From Adiantum capillus-veneris (taxonomy: Eukaryota; Streptophyta; Polypodiopsida; Polypodiales; Pteridaceae): a DNA stretch of 64,000 bases. This document shows positions 22,020 through 33,790 of this stretch, piece by piece; the stretch's first letter is position 1; each line of letters opens with the position of its first letter. The translations under genes and the position numbers were made by a program. Below the pieces are notes generated by a model. It was not told the origin of the DNA. It saw only the letters and a program-made list of their open reading frames with translations, and ran no database searches. Location: NCBI GenBank assembly GCA_014529385.2, contig CM043944.1, positions 88,254,884 to 88,318,883 on the forward strand, read 5' to 3'.

Positions 22020-22691
22020 GCTCTTTACAGATAGATCACCTCAACAGGTCTGTTCCAAGAAGTGGGTGGAAAGCAATGGAGCCATGTGATCGGCTACATC
22101 TGGATGGCCAAATGCGACGAGAAAGATAAAGTGTTCCTTTGGAGACTTCTCTTTGGTTTCGTCCCCACTGGGGACAAGGCTAAAGCAAGAGGTCTAGCCG
22201 AAGGAATTTGTGTTAGGTGCAAGTACTCAAATGAATGCTTCACGCACGTGTTCTGGGGTTGTTAAAAAATCAGAGCATTCACAGGATCTATTTGCAAGTG
22301 GGTGTTCACTCATTTGGGAACTCCTTTCTTTAGAGGAGACCTTGCTTTGGGGTCGAGACATATCGATAGTATGGATCTTTTGACGGACATTTGCATCATA
22401 AAAGCTACTTTGTTGAGAGCATTTTTGAATTCCAAAAAATTAATTATTTTTTTCAAAAGAAGGGGGATTCTTTGGAGTCCAATGTTGTTCTTGAATCGTG
22501 TCAGTGAAAGCTGCTATATAAAAGAAAAAAAGAGAGCTTAAAGTGTAAGCTTTGTATGTAAACGTATGCGAGCTCTCGTGACCCCGTTGATGGTTTTTTT
22601 TTTTGGACGTTGTGCAAAGGATATGCCAAGGCAGATTGTAACCTTGTGATTTTAATAGAATTCAAGCTCATCTGAGCGCTTCAAAAAAAAA
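22020..22691 (+). pseudogene. LINE 3' end with reverse-transcriptase zinc-binding domain (zf-RVT)
   Basis: The frame from 22062 reads as the zf-RVT domain at the C-terminus of plant LINE ORF2: KVFLWRLLFGFVPTGDKAKA, a CxxC pair at about 22209-22220 (CVRC) and an HVFWGC ending at about 22262. A TAA at 22263-22265 interrupts it, but the same frame stays open to 22541. The element ends in an A-run at about 22683-22691. gaattcaag occurs on both sides of the last segment (22660 and 22690). It is 5'-truncated, as LINE copies often are. Confidence 0.75.
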
Positions 22692-22985
22692 GAATTCAAG
22701 GTAACCTGTCAGCTTAAGCAACTTACCTTTCATGTGCATGTGCCTGCTTAACAAGGTAAAATGCCTCCACAAAGAGAAACCCAAACACGCCTTTGACTTA
22801 GATCGTCATCCACACATGTACAAATTTCCAAAAAAGGGGTGTCCAAAATACATACATCATGTTATTACTTTAAATTGCTTCCCTTGTTCCACGCCCTACC
22901 TGCACCATGGCCTCTGTTGGATTGATTCTCCTTCTTTGCACCCTCTCTTAGACATCAATGACAAGCAAAATCCCACACCCCCCAA

Positions 22986-23006
22986 CCCCCCCCCCCCCCC
23001 CCCCCC
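22986..23006. repeat. poly-C tract (21 C)
   Basis: An uninterrupted C-run. Confidence 0.9.
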
Positions 23007-23374
23007 TCCTCTTCATATTCTTCTGCACCACTGTTGGCCTCTAACTTGCACCTCTTACACGGATACCAGCCTCCACTGCCATGTGTGCATTACTTGCACT
23101 ATAAAGGTTGCTACATGCTATTAATTTCTCAACCCCCCCTTTGTTGTCATGGGATATATGCAAACTGAATCCACCCTAGCGCCATCACCACCTCTACCCT
23201 CTACTCCCTACCTATGCTACCCTCACCATGGCATTGACAAATCAAAGAGGGACATGAGAGAGGTATTGCACCCCTGAAATTCATGAGAGCGCAAGGCAGC
23301 ATGCTCTCTTCTCAATCCCAGGAGAGCAGCAGGCACCAGCAGCATGCTCTCTTTCTCTATCCCACACACATAGA

Positions 23375-23412
23375 CCCCCCCCCCCCCCTCCCCCCCCCCC
23401 CCCCCCCCCCCC
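23375..23412. repeat. poly-C tract (14 C, T, 23 C)
   Basis: C-runs broken by a single T. A (GA)n tract follows 45 bp later. Confidence 0.9.
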
Positions 23413-23456
23413 ATGTCCATATCACCATGCACGATGTACTCTTCCAGTAAAGAAAC

Positions 23457-23482
23457 GAGAGAGAGAGAGAGAGAGAGAGAGA
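23457..23482. repeat. (GA)n microsatellite
   Basis: GA run of about 26 bases. Confidence 0.93.
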
Positions 23483-23519
23483 TTTTATTATCGTCCTTAG
23501 AGGTCAAATATGACCTATG

Positions 23520-23975
23520 GGACCAAAGCTACATGTGATGTAGTATGTGTATGGCTATTGAGTGACTCTCGATGCTCCAAAATTATGGTGATGAGAGTCG
23601 CAATGGAGAGCCCACACTGTGGTGGCTGGGAGAGAAAAGTGTGTAGGTCTAAGTCATGGCTGAAAATGTGAGAGAAGCAAGTTCGGATGCGACCAAAAGC
23701 TGAGCACTCTAGTAGTGTGTGGTACTCAGACTCTTGAACTTGCAGTGAGCATAATGTGGACAGTGCATTTGACTCTTCTCCATTGCCCAATGCCCTGTCT
23801 CGAATCGAATGAAATGGGAGCTAAGCCGAATGGCTACGATAGTGCATATCGCCGACAAGGGGATAGGCTCAAGCATGTAAGTGTTGGTACGGTTTCCTCT
23901 TTCAGCGAAGAACACATTGAAGCATGGCTCTTGGTTGGATTTGCATTCCATAGCTAAGAGTGTTGGTGTAGGCGC
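23520..23975 (-). pseudogene. LINE ORF2 C-terminal fragment
   Basis: Two minus-strand frames together read as the extreme C-terminus of a non-LTR retrotransposon. About 23770-23860 gives IRLSSHFIRFETGHW followed by a Cys/His pair (about 23755-23770). After a frame change, about 23690-23640 gives SEYHTLLECSAFGRIRTCF, the usual zinc-binding tail ending. It continues to about 23540 with IATLITIILEHRES. This tail type differs from the zf-RVT at 22 kb, so it is another LINE family. The upstream 59 bp (23915-23973) is shared in reverse with 369-427. Confidence 0.65.
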
Positions 23976-24078
23976 ACTTCACACAACGAGAGTTGTGTGA
24001 GTGTAGGCAACACCAAGAGGGCAATAGGGGTAGGGCTTCACATGTGTCCTTGCTGCGCCTCCTGAAGCTTGGGCTCAC

Positions 24079-24079
24079 C

Positions 24080-24131
<52 letters not shown>
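24079..24131. repeat. (TG)n microsatellite
   Basis: TG run of about 53 bases. Confidence 0.95.
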
Positions 24132-24135
<4 letters not shown>

Positions 24136-24199
24136 TATCTCTCATCCCCCTAACTTTAGGGATCACCCCCCTTGTGTAGGGATACTTTGACTTTGTGGA

Positions 24200-24385
24200 A
24201 GACAAGCACCTTAGTCAGCAAGAACGACAAAGCACCTCAAGCTTGGATAGTGTTTCCACAAGCACCTCAAGCTCCCTAGTCAGCGAGAATGACAAGCACC
24301 TCAAGCATATTAGTCAGCAAGCATGACAATAACCCCACACACCTTAGTCAGCAAGCACGACAAGCACCTCAAGCTTGGGCCGGGT
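24200..24385. repeat. degenerate tandem repeat (caagcacctcaagc / agtcagcaag words)
   Basis: The words 'gacaagcacctcaagc' and 'ttagtcagcaagca' alternate four to five times with variable spacing of about 35-50 bp. Confidence 0.6.
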
Positions 24386-24679
24386 TCCCACCTCAAGTAC
24401 CACCCTAGATTACCTAGGGTCAAAGGACCTTTAACAATAACCTTTGGAGGTCTTCAATGAAGCTAACCTTAAGGTATTTGAGCTCCATTGGCTGGCGTTC
24501 ATCTTTGACATACCATCTCTCATTTGGACCCCTTTACCATTGGCCCCATGTTGAGATAGATCTGTAAGCACATGTCTATATCTAACCCTTGTTCCCATTT
24601 ATTCTCCCACATTAATTGATCAGTTGAATATGAGATATCATTTGGGTTGGTTAGATATTAGATTTTATGACATGATCCT

Positions 24680-25865
24680 ATCGTACTCCTTATCCAAGTC
24701 CAGTTGTAGAAGGATGCATTCTTGTTTCTTGAACTTGGTGTACTCCATCCCAATCATTATAGCCAATATGTTGTCATATATAGATACTCTTTTAATAAAA
24801 CCATGTTGGTAGGGAGAGATGACATTTTCTAACATCGAGGTCATCCTCTCATCAATGAGATTGGCCAACACCTTGTAAAACATTGTCATCATTCTAATTG
24901 ATATCCAGTGCTTGAGTTGAGAGCAAACTAATTGCTTGGAGATGACTTTAATTAATCCTTTCTCCACCCCTGATTTGAGTGCACCTTTAGTAAAGGATCT
25001 GTTGACCAAATGCAAGAAAGAAGGGCCCAAGACCTCCCAAAACTCTTGACAAAACTCGATCATGATCCCATCCCATCGTGGAGATTTTTCTTTGCCTAGC
25101 TTCTTGAGTGCACTCCAACATTCCTTTAGGGTAAAGGGTCTCTCCAAGTAGCTTGCCCAGTCAAAGTCCAATGTTGGGGTCGCAAAAAAAATCTTAGCCC
25201 TGGCTTCTCTGGTTAATAGAGAGGGAGAGTCCTCGTTTCCAATGATTTGGAGATGATCAAGCATCACTTTGCTTATCTGATCAGGATTGTTAATCTGGAC
25301 TCCTTGGTTATCGATCAAGGAAGAGATGGTAGCCTGACATTTTCTTACCTTGATCGATCTGAGTAGTTGTGAGCTTTTATTCGCTTCCTCCGTCTTAATG
25401 AGCCTCTCTTTGGCTTGAAGCCTAAGGAGGTTAGTCTCCTCCATTTTCCTCTCATGCAATGTATGCTTGTCTTCAGCCAATCAATGTGACCTTGGTCAAA
25501 GGCCATACCTTGCATTTTCTTGAGGCCTATCTCCTCAAATCTAGATTTCCAGATTGAAATCGCCTGGTTGCTAGTCTTTTTAGGCCTATGGTCTACTCTC
25601 TTGATTGCAGTTTGTATTTTCTTATTACTAAATTTTTTCCATACATTGGTTCTTTCCAGGGTGATGTCTTGGCTCAGATCTTCCGCATCCTTAAACACCA
25701 GAGCCTTGAAGTGGGTGTCTTTGAATAATTTTGGGTAGGTGATGAGTAATTTCTTGGCACCCTGCGCAGATGGTGTACATCCTCTGTAGAGAATATCAAG
25801 GTTACCTTGAATTTGGGTGCACGCTAATAAATATGTGAACAAATTAGATTTTCTAGTTGAGGAGT
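24680..25865 (-). pseudogene. LINE ORF2 fragment (endonuclease-RT linker and RT up to motif A)
   Basis: The minus-strand frames 25908-25345 and 25480-24665 overlap in different frames, so there is a frameshift at about 25450-25480. The second frame holds the start of a plant L1-like RT: KERLIKTEEANKSSQL, then SPRWDGIMIEFCQEFWEVLG (about 25015-25085), LKHWISIRMMTMFYKVLA, YQHGFIKRVSIYDNILA and motif A LQLDLDKEYDRI at about 24680-24715. Similarity stops right after motif A, and the YADD motif and everything beyond are absent. The first frame is the linker between endonuclease and RT. Confidence 0.85.
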
Positions 25866-26295
25866 TCATCTTATCTTTTGAACCATATACAAGGAGTTTT
25901 CTCCCCATACAAGGATCCTATATATGTGAGTACGTATGCATGTGTATGCTTGCACGCATCCATATGTTTGTTCAAATAGAAGAAAATTTTTTGCAAAGCA
26001 GAGCAAAGCAAAAATAAGGTGAGGTAAGTGGAAAAAGAGAATATGTGGAGTTGAACAACATGTCGTGACCCGCACGAGTTTCATGATGACTAGTATGTGA
26101 CCAGCACGTTGTCGTGATGGCTAAGAGAAAACCTACCTTTTTGGTATCCACATAGAGTATCCACTTTCTTGATATCCATATTGAGTATCACCGTGTTGAG
26201 TTCATGTCGTATCTCCTCAAGCTTTGAGGTCTCTTTGGATTGCTCTTTTGACATTAAAAAATCCATGTTCTTCTTTTTTCTCTTGTTGCTGTATG

Positions 26296-26299
<4 letters not shown>

Positions 26300-26351
<52 letters not shown>
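26300..26351. repeat. (CT)n microsatellite followed by poly-C
   Basis: CT run of about 50 bases ending in a C-rich stretch. Confidence 0.95.
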
Positions 26352-26354
<3 letters not shown>

Positions 26355-26581
26355 CCCCCCCTCGCCCCCCACCTATCCCCTTATTTGTAATGCACATCAT
26401 GGAAACAATCTGGCTCATCTCCCACACTCTTTCCTATGAGATATGGCATTAGTGCGTCGAGCCCCTTAGTTTATGCACAATATTTCCTTGCAAGTTTGGA
26501 GTCTCTGATCAACTCAAAATTGTATGTGACATGTTTCATTTGGCTCCATAAGTCATATTTGATATTTGAAGAGACATATCA

Positions 26582-26583
<2 letters not shown>

Positions 26584-26621
<38 letters not shown>
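26584..26621. repeat. (CT)n microsatellite
   Basis: CT run of about 38 bases. Confidence 0.95.
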
Positions 26622-27851
26622 AACTGATTACAATAGATTGGTTCTCCCAATTTTCTTATGAGTCGCAGTCTTGACTTGAGGACTTGTTGTTGAGGGACAT
26701 AAAGGGTCTCTTGGATTGTTTTTACGAAAGAGAAGAACTCTCTTCTCCTTTTTTCTCTCCCTCTTTTTGTGGCTTGGCCATGCAATAGAACTATGCGTCT
26801 ACTTGTGAAAACGTTAGGATGTTGAACTATGATTAAAAAACAAAGAGGAGGCAAAAGGCCTAAGATTCTTGAACAATGGAGTGTCATCATCCTTGACCTT
26901 TATTTTTTTGGGTGGCTTTAATTTCTAGATCCTACGAGGTAATCATCTCTACAATGATCTACTCCAGATAGCAGATTCTGCAGCAGAACAATTGAGGTAT
27001 GAATAGGGATTTTTTATCTATAATAGTATTAGAAAATGCAATGTGGTATTGTTGTTGTAGGTATAGTAAAAGAGCCTTTAGTAAGTTCCATGGGAGATGT
27101 GAAGAGTTCAATACAAAAGGAAGTGTAGCACAAAGGTTTCAGAATGGTGTTTCCAACTCTTCACAACCCTTAATACATTGGTTCCACATACACCTCCCAA
27201 AGCCTTGGTGAAACAAAGCTTCAACCTTTTGCATCTCTCTAATATCTCTCTAGGGGTGTCCATGGAATTATGTTTAGCCTCTCCAAGGCTCTTTCTTTTT
27301 TGCTTAAATTTTGGTATTTGGTGAAATATCTAACTTTTGTGAGTAAGGCTTGTCCATGGTGTTATTATGCAGCTCCAACCCCTCTCACTCTAGCCTTTAC
27401 TCTTTGCTTTTTTGGTGTTCTAGTGGGTGTGGGAATCTTGCTTGGCTTCAATGACATTCTAGGCATGTAAATAAGGGTATCTCAATAGCATATCCCTAGC
27501 TCTTTAGTGTGCTAGAGGAAATGTTTTCCAAGTGTGATGGGAGAGAGGATAGGTGTGAAGTATGTAAGCACCTTCAAAAATCAAGAAAAACCATTACAAA
27601 ATAGTTGAAATGGGTATGAATCTATAAAAATAATAAATCAATTGATTGATAGCTGAAAGGTACAATCTCTCAAGGGGCTCTCAAGGCATTAAAGATGAGT
27701 GTTGTGCACACTTGTGGTGATGCTAATAATGATTGACTTCCTTGAAGACTTAATCCAACAGGTTAAAGGTCTACCTCTTCTGTACTTATCACTAGATTGA
27801 TTACCTACTTTTTCTTGATGTTGTTGCTACATCAAGTACATTTTTAAAATA
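26622..27851. other. interval with no supported gene
   Basis: Short ORFs only. A 66-codon plus-strand ORF at 27270-27470 is hydrophobic (two possible membrane stretches) but has no recognisable family or neighbour support. Confidence 0.35.
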
Positions 27852-27960
27852 AGGACACGCTTGAAACTCTTTCAATTATTTGCCGATATTCACACTAAAA
27901 CTTGCACAATTTTGTCGATTTTCTTGACTGCAAGCTCAGAATCTAGCCAAGATTTTCATG
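27852..27960. repeat. dispersed repeat, copy 2
   Basis: Diverged copy of 21203-21320 in the same orientation. Confidence 0.5.
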
Positions 27961-28067
27961 AGAAAAAAAAGTTAGACAATGCACACACAATTAACCTCTC
28001 TCGCATAATAGGTCACACATCTCCATCTCTGGAAATGGCAGAGGAGCGAAGCATGGATGCACTTAGA

Positions 28068-28168
<101 letters not shown>

Positions 28169-28471
28169 CCTTCAATTTGGCTACATATTCAAGCTAGCTA
28201 AGTGAAGAGCTGCATCTCATGGGTAAACAAAGGGAGCGGACATGATGACATGCCACGCAACCTACTACATGCTACCAAGCAAGCAAATAGGGTATCCCAT
28301 AGTATGATGACCATCCCTGCCACTCTCAACACCGGTGAACACCCATTGCCCACCCCTAGGATTGCTTGCTCGACTCGCGCAGGATGGATGGCCCACATGA
28401 GCACTAGCTAGGCTCACAAGGGAGAGCACCCGATATTTGAATGGTTCCTACCCGATCTATTTCTCTTTATC

Positions 28472-28473
28472 AC

Positions 28474-28530
<57 letters not shown>
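28472..28530. repeat. (CT)n/(GT)n microsatellite
   Basis: CT run passing into GT. A (CA)n tract follows at about 28569-28588. Confidence 0.93.
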
Positions 28531-28531
<1 letters not shown>

Positions 28532-28634
28532 TCTCCCCTCCCTCCCTCTGTTCTCCCATCCCTTCCACAACACACACACACACACACATGCTTTGATTGG
28601 CGTGTGCTACCATGTTTTCAACTGACATTGAGCA

Positions 28635-28642
28635 TCTCTCTC

Positions 28643-28696
<54 letters not shown>
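28635..28696. repeat. (CT)n microsatellite
   Basis: CT run of about 60 bases with one A interruption. Confidence 0.95.
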
Positions 28697-28698
<2 letters not shown>

Positions 28699-28917
28699 GT
28701 GGGCCATAGAATTGTGTCAGCTTCGCCAAGCCTTTGCTACATAAATGAGCTACGTGTTCATACATTCGAGAGGTGCTCTATTCTTCAACGCGTGGCATGG
28801 CTAAGATCTTGAGAATTCCATAAAGAAATAGAATAGATAGATTAATTTAAAACTATTTCGATCAAGGAAAAAAGATCTGGCATGCTTTTTGAGACCTACC
28901 TCGCTCTCTTGCTCTCT

Positions 28918-28918
<1 letters not shown>

Positions 28919-29000
<82 letters not shown>
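28919..29000. repeat. poly-C, (CT)n, (CA)n compound tract
   Basis: C-run, then CT (about 28927-28965), then CA (about 28966-29000). Confidence 0.95.
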
Positions 29001-29001
<1 letters not shown>

Positions 29002-29562
29002 TGGCTTTCCAAAAGAAAAATTGAGCCACCCTTCAATTGGTTTTCAAAAAGAAAAGTATAGTCAAACCTTTTTTTAATTTTTACTTGAAAGGTTGAAAGT
29101 TGACAAGGTTTGTAGACTCCAACCTTCATAAGAATGAGACATTTTGTAAGGTTTTCTTTCAAGTGAAGAGTGAGTGACACATGGATGGCTTCTCCTTCCT
29201 AAATTTTTTTAAGATGCATTATATATAGTATATAAGGTCACATAATTAGATTTTAGCATAGCTTTGACATTAGATAGTGTTACCTCTAGCCTATGAGGTA
29301 CCATTCAAACCAATCAAAGAACAAATCTTTTTTTTGCCATACTCACAATTGTGAGTTGAGAGACTTAATATTAACTTGAAAAGAATACAATTTTCCTCAA
29401 GCACTACATGTGCCTTGAGGAGGTAGGGTTCCATTAGAGGCTTATACACAGAAAAAGATACTCTTACCCTCTTGAGTGTTCTAAGCAGCTCATTGTAGAC
29501 CTTTATTCTTAATCCTTGTCAACTGCCCCTCTTGATCCTATGCCATGCATGAGCTCATTGCT

Positions 29563-29765
29563 CTAACACAAAATATCGTCAAAATGAGCTACATCCAGTT
29601 TTCCTTGAAAAACTTGAAGGTTCCTAGTCTTCCAGACCTGGTCCAGGTAACAATATTTGATAATTTGTGTGCACACCAAAATGGCCTGGCTTTGGATACC
29701 ACGATCTCCCAAGATCAGGTGATATATATATAAAATGATCTTTGAAGTCCTTACCCATTTGCAAA
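29563..29765 (-). pseudogene. possible LINE C-terminal tail
   Basis: The minus-strand ORF ends with CYLDQVWKTRNLQVFQGK, which resembles the last helix of zf-RVT type LINE proteins. It abuts the RT fragment to its right, but the join is unclear. It may belong to a different LINE. Confidence 0.35.
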
Positions 29766-29769
29766 CCCT

Positions 29770-31000
29770 AAGGCTAGCCCCGGTGAAGTAGAGAACTGGC
29801 CAAAAAGATGTAGGCAGCCAGAGCAAGTTTCAGAGCCAACCCCTCTACCTCTTCAATGCCTTCTTCTTGCATAAAGTAAAGGACCATTTGTTCCAATTGA
29901 TCGATACATAGACCAAAGAGAGTTGGTGACAATGGACATCCTTGTTTAACCCCAATAGTGCTTACAATTTTTTTTGAAATTACTCTTCCCATGCGCAATT
30001 GACAAATCACCTTCTCATAGATTCGAGAAACCACAATCATAAACTCACTTGGCACTTGAAGTTCTTCCATCCTTATCCATCTTCAATCCTTCTTCTTGCA
30101 TAAAGTAAAGGACCATTTGTTCCAATTGATCGATACATAGACCAAAGAGAGTTGGTGACAATGGACATCCTTGTTTAACCCCAATAGTGCTTACAATTTT
30201 TTTTGAAATTACTCTTCCCATGCGCAATTGACAAATCACCTTCTCATAGATTCGAGAAACCACAATCATAAACTCACTTGGCACTTGAAGTTCTTCCATC
30301 CTTATCCACAAATTGTTACATGGAATCATATGAAAGGCTTTCTTAAAGTTCACAAAACAACAATACAATTGCTTTCCTTTCAACCAACTTTTCTCCATAA
30401 GAACACAAAGAGTGACAAGATGATCAATGGTGCTATGGCATCGACAAAAGCCCGCTTGTCCTTTTGCACGCTTGTCATTCCCTTTAGACCAATCACTCAA
30501 TTTCATCTCCATTATGCATCCATATAACTTTTCCATAAGAGACCCAATCATTATAGTCCGGTAGTTGTTTACATTCTTTACATCCCCTCCTTTATGCAAA
30601 GCATTAACCTAGTTAGTACTCCGATCGTAAGACATAACATGTTGAAGTGCAAGGCTCAACATATCACACATCCACTCATGGGTAAAATATCCCGTCCATT
30701 TGATCATCTCCGGCTTGATACCTTGAAGATCTCCCGCTTTGCGAGTGGCCAACTTTTCAAGCCCACTGCATTCATCCTCAATAGTAAAAGAAAGAGGGCA
30801 TACATGGGAATGAACCATAAAATGCTAGTTTTTCAGCATTTTCTTGCTCATATAATTCCCTACAATGTGTGTACATATCCACAAGACTCAAGTTACTAGA
30901 ATTCTCAACCCGCTTGTCCCTCAAGTTTCTCCAAAATCCTTCACATGCATGTGCCTTTTCTTGGACTTGAAAAAGTTGCTGCTTTACTTCCCATGTTATT
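29770..31000 (-). pseudogene. LINE ORF2 reverse transcriptase with internal duplication
   Basis: Minus-strand RT of a LINE that also has an ORF1 (see the entry at 32261-33277). Pieces are ATRKAGDLQGIKPEMIKW (about 30690-30740), GGDVKNVNNYRTIMIGSLME (about 30530-30590), a motif A form CFVNFKKAFHMIP in which the usual Asp is Asn (about 30330-30370), and motif B KQGCPLSPTLFGLCIDQ. Motif C (YADD) is not recognisable in the eroded end at about 29790-29830. A direct duplication of about 229 bp (29862-30080 and 30090-30310) repeats the motif B region out of frame. The copy cannot be active. Confidence 0.8.
29862..30310. repeat. tandem duplication of about 229 bp within the LINE
   Basis: Two nearly identical copies start at 'ttcttcttgcataaag' (29862 and 30090). 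The near identity shows that the duplication is younger than the LINE decay. Confidence 0.9.
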
Positions 31001-31110
31001 CTCTTCTTTTGAACCAATGCCTTGTATGTATGCAACTGATAGTTATCTTTGATAGTTGTCTTCTCTTCTTTTGAACCAATGCCTTGTATGTATGCAACTG
31101 ACTTTGATAG
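30994..31110. repeat. short tandem duplication (about 55-60 bp) within the LINE
   Basis: 'ctcttcttttgaaccaatgc' and the following 'cttgtatgtatgcaactga' occur twice in a row, at about 31000 and 31064. Confidence 0.85.
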
Positions 31111-32240
31111 TTGTCTTTGTCCATAGTTGCATCAAGCTTTATCAAGGACTTTCGAGCATCTTGACATTCTTTATCAAACCACGTTTTGCGTGATCTATCT
31201 TTGTTGATACCATGGAGATGATTTATGGCAAAGAATTTTTCAGCACAAGAACAAATAAATTTCTTGAAAGCTTCCCATTTAGTTTCCAATAGTGCGTCAT
31301 ATTGAAGCTTTGTCATCCACCATAACTTTTGCTCAACCATTTCAATGTAAATTGGTGCTCGTTTGAAATCCATACATAGTGATATTTTTTCTTCCCTTTG
31401 GCTGAGATTATCATGCTTAATTGCTTCTCCACATGAAAGGTCAATACATAAAGTTTGATGGTCTGATTCCGGGGTCCATTGGCCAAACATAACACTCTTT
31501 ATACGATACATGATGGCTTCGGAGAGTAACATATAGTCAATTACACTATTCCCATTATGTTTCCTATATGTAAATCCATTAGTTCCACTCCACAAGGATA
31601 CACCTTGGCAATGAACATACATGTGCTATTACACATGTGTAAAAGTAACTTTCCATAGTGATCCGTCTCTTTCTCATCCATTGAAGTATGATCATACAAG
31701 TGAATTTCCTCCAACTCCCTTGAAATGCTTGACATATCAAATTATTGAGTATCATGTTGCAATGTTTTTGTGCGAGCATTCATATCCCCAGATACAATAA
31801 CATCACCTTCGCCTTTGAAATAAGCAATGTCCTTTTCTAAATTAAAAAATGGTTGATCTCTAACCATGCAAGAATAACAAGGGGAATCATGATGAGGAAT
31901 GTAGCAACCGGCTACAAAAATGGGTGCTCTTTTTGGTGTCGTAGGTTTCAGTCATACATAGTGCTTGAACTTGTCATCTTTCACAATTGATACAAAATCT
32001 TCCAATCCTTTCTTAACCATACATGCTACCCCTCCTTTCCCTCTTTGTTTCTTGAGATTCTTTGACCACATCAATGAATGTATATTGTAATCCTCCAAGC
32101 CGTTAATCCTTTATGTATCATGCTCCCAAGTTTCAACAAGAAGTACAACATCGGCTTTGCTTGTTAGTTCATCAATGCCAATCCCCACATTCCATGGGTA
32201 TCCATTACAATTTCAAAAGAATATTTTCAATTGTAACTCA
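31100..32240 (-). pseudogene. LINE ORF2 APE-type endonuclease domain
   Basis: Reading leftward from about 32230, one frame gives the apurinic/apyrimidinic-like endonuclease of a LINE: an NCNG start, LLVETWEHDT (catalytic Glu, about 32110-32140), GKGGVACMVKKG (about 32010-32045), GDMNAR (about 31775-31795), and further on VIDYMLLS (about 31525) and PESDHQTL (about 31450-31475), which carries the SDH motif. The next 300 bases are the linker to RT. Stops are seen at about 32225, 32115 and 31955. The motif set is complete in order, so this was a full endonuclease before decay. Confidence 0.8.
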
Positions 32241-32260
32241 GCCTCATAGGTCACACATCT

Positions 32261-33277
32261 CTATTTGCTCAAGGGACTTGCCTCCTCCTTGGGCACATTT
32301 TCTTCATGAGACATCTCCTTGTTTTTCTTATTCTTCTCCTCATATGCCTTGCGATGCATATTTTGTTTCTTAATAGTGCAATCTTCACATACAAAACGTT
32401 TTATATAACTCAAATAGATCCAACTATTATCAAGGATTATAGTTAAATCTATCAAGGACAATCTTTCATTTGGTCTCATCCGGCATGGTGCATACAATTG
32501 GCCATTCTCCCGAGTGAGGAGCACCTTGCTTACCCACTCTATGTGCTCCATAGACCATAACTCCAGACATGCCAAAGTGGGTTTTGAATAAATATTCAAT
32601 AACAATGGCAAGAGAAGGAGGGTCGCTAACTTCTCTTCAGGAATTCCACGAATAACAACGTTCTTGGAACGCCGTTCCCATTCCTTCAACTCCTCCGCAT
32701 CCACATTCTCAACATTCTTTGTTTGAACCATAGCTTGCATGAGTGAGGAATTATGAACCACATTGTTACCATATACATTAGCCCAAGACTTGTTTGTGCA
32801 TACATTTTTCATGTCGCATACATCCCGGCTCATGGTGTCAATTTTCCTCCCTTATAATACATGGTCATGCTCTACTTTACTCATGTACTCCTTCAAAGCA
32901 TTCAAATCCACAAGAGAGAGTTTACATTCCTTGACTTTCTCTTCAAGTTGCATCAAACATGTTATTTGCATCTCAAGTGTACTTTTAAGATTCTCATTCG
33001 CAACCACAAGTACCCTTAGTATGCCATTCTCCATTGCAAGTGCCCGTAAGTCTTTGCCTTGTTTGTTTACGGTCTCTTGCAATGATACCAAGTATGCCAT
33101 GATCATGGTTTCCAATGTCATTGGTTGGGTTGTGTTTCTATCTCCAAACTTAGGAGAATTGGGATCATTTCCCACAATGGTAGTGGATCGACCTTGTTGA
33201 AGAAGAACCCTAGCGAGTGCTGGAAGACACTGTATGTAAAATAAGAGATAAGACTCAACTTTCCTGAACCTATTCAC
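32261..33277 (-). pseudogene. LINE ORF1 (coiled coil and RNA-binding type)
   Basis: A long minus-strand frame from about 33277 to 32261 with one in-frame TAA (32854-32852). The N-terminal part (about 33130-32870) is Leu/Glu/Lys-rich with heptad character, likely a coiled coil. The C-terminal part has EWERRSKNVVIRGIPEEK (about 32635-32690), the L1 ORF1p-like RNA-binding motif (Transposase_22 type). The endonuclease of ORF2 follows directly downstream on the same strand. ORF1 proteins bind the element RNA as trimers. The stop makes this copy dead or a two-part ORF. Confidence 0.7.
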
Positions 33278-33449
33278 TTCAAAAATGATGCTACAAAAAC
33301 ACCTTCCATAACTTTGATTTTTCTTTTTGTCTTTCCATCAATGCATAGAGGGTGTCTTGCTCTTTAATTGAGGCTATAGATCACCCAAATTGGAGTTCGG
33401 ATAAGGAAGTTATGATCAAAAGAGTGAACTCCTATCTACTAGGTCAAAA

Positions 33450-33450
<1 letters not shown>

Positions 33451-33502
<52 letters not shown>

Positions 33503-33511
33503 AGAGAGAGA
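33451..33511. repeat. (GA)n microsatellite
   Basis: GA run of about 60 bases with one AAG interruption. Confidence 0.95.
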
Positions 33512-33790
33512 TTCATAATGTGATTAGTGGATTAATTACAAGATTTATTAGAGGGAGAAGCTGACACCAACACAAGTCATGATTAGAATAATATGAAAAT
33601 GGTGGATACGAAGTAGGCTAGAGTGGTGGGTAGGGCATGGATGTGCGATTGGACACAAAGTGTGTAGCTTGGAATTATTTTATATAGTTGGGAGAGGGAA
33701 TTTGATGACCTAATTAGTGATGTCAAATTTTTAGGCTTCCAACCTAGAGAGAGTTCTCAGTACTTGGCGGTGCGGATGTGTCACACACCC
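33511..33790. repeat. 280-bp direct repeat, copy 1
   Basis: Starts attcataatgtga and ends gatgtgtcacacaccc. It matches 35315-35602 along its whole length with scattered differences. Confidence 0.85.

Noticed and set aside
27270-27470. A small membrane protein
   Set aside because: Hydrophobic composition follows from T-rich DNA, and nothing else supports it.
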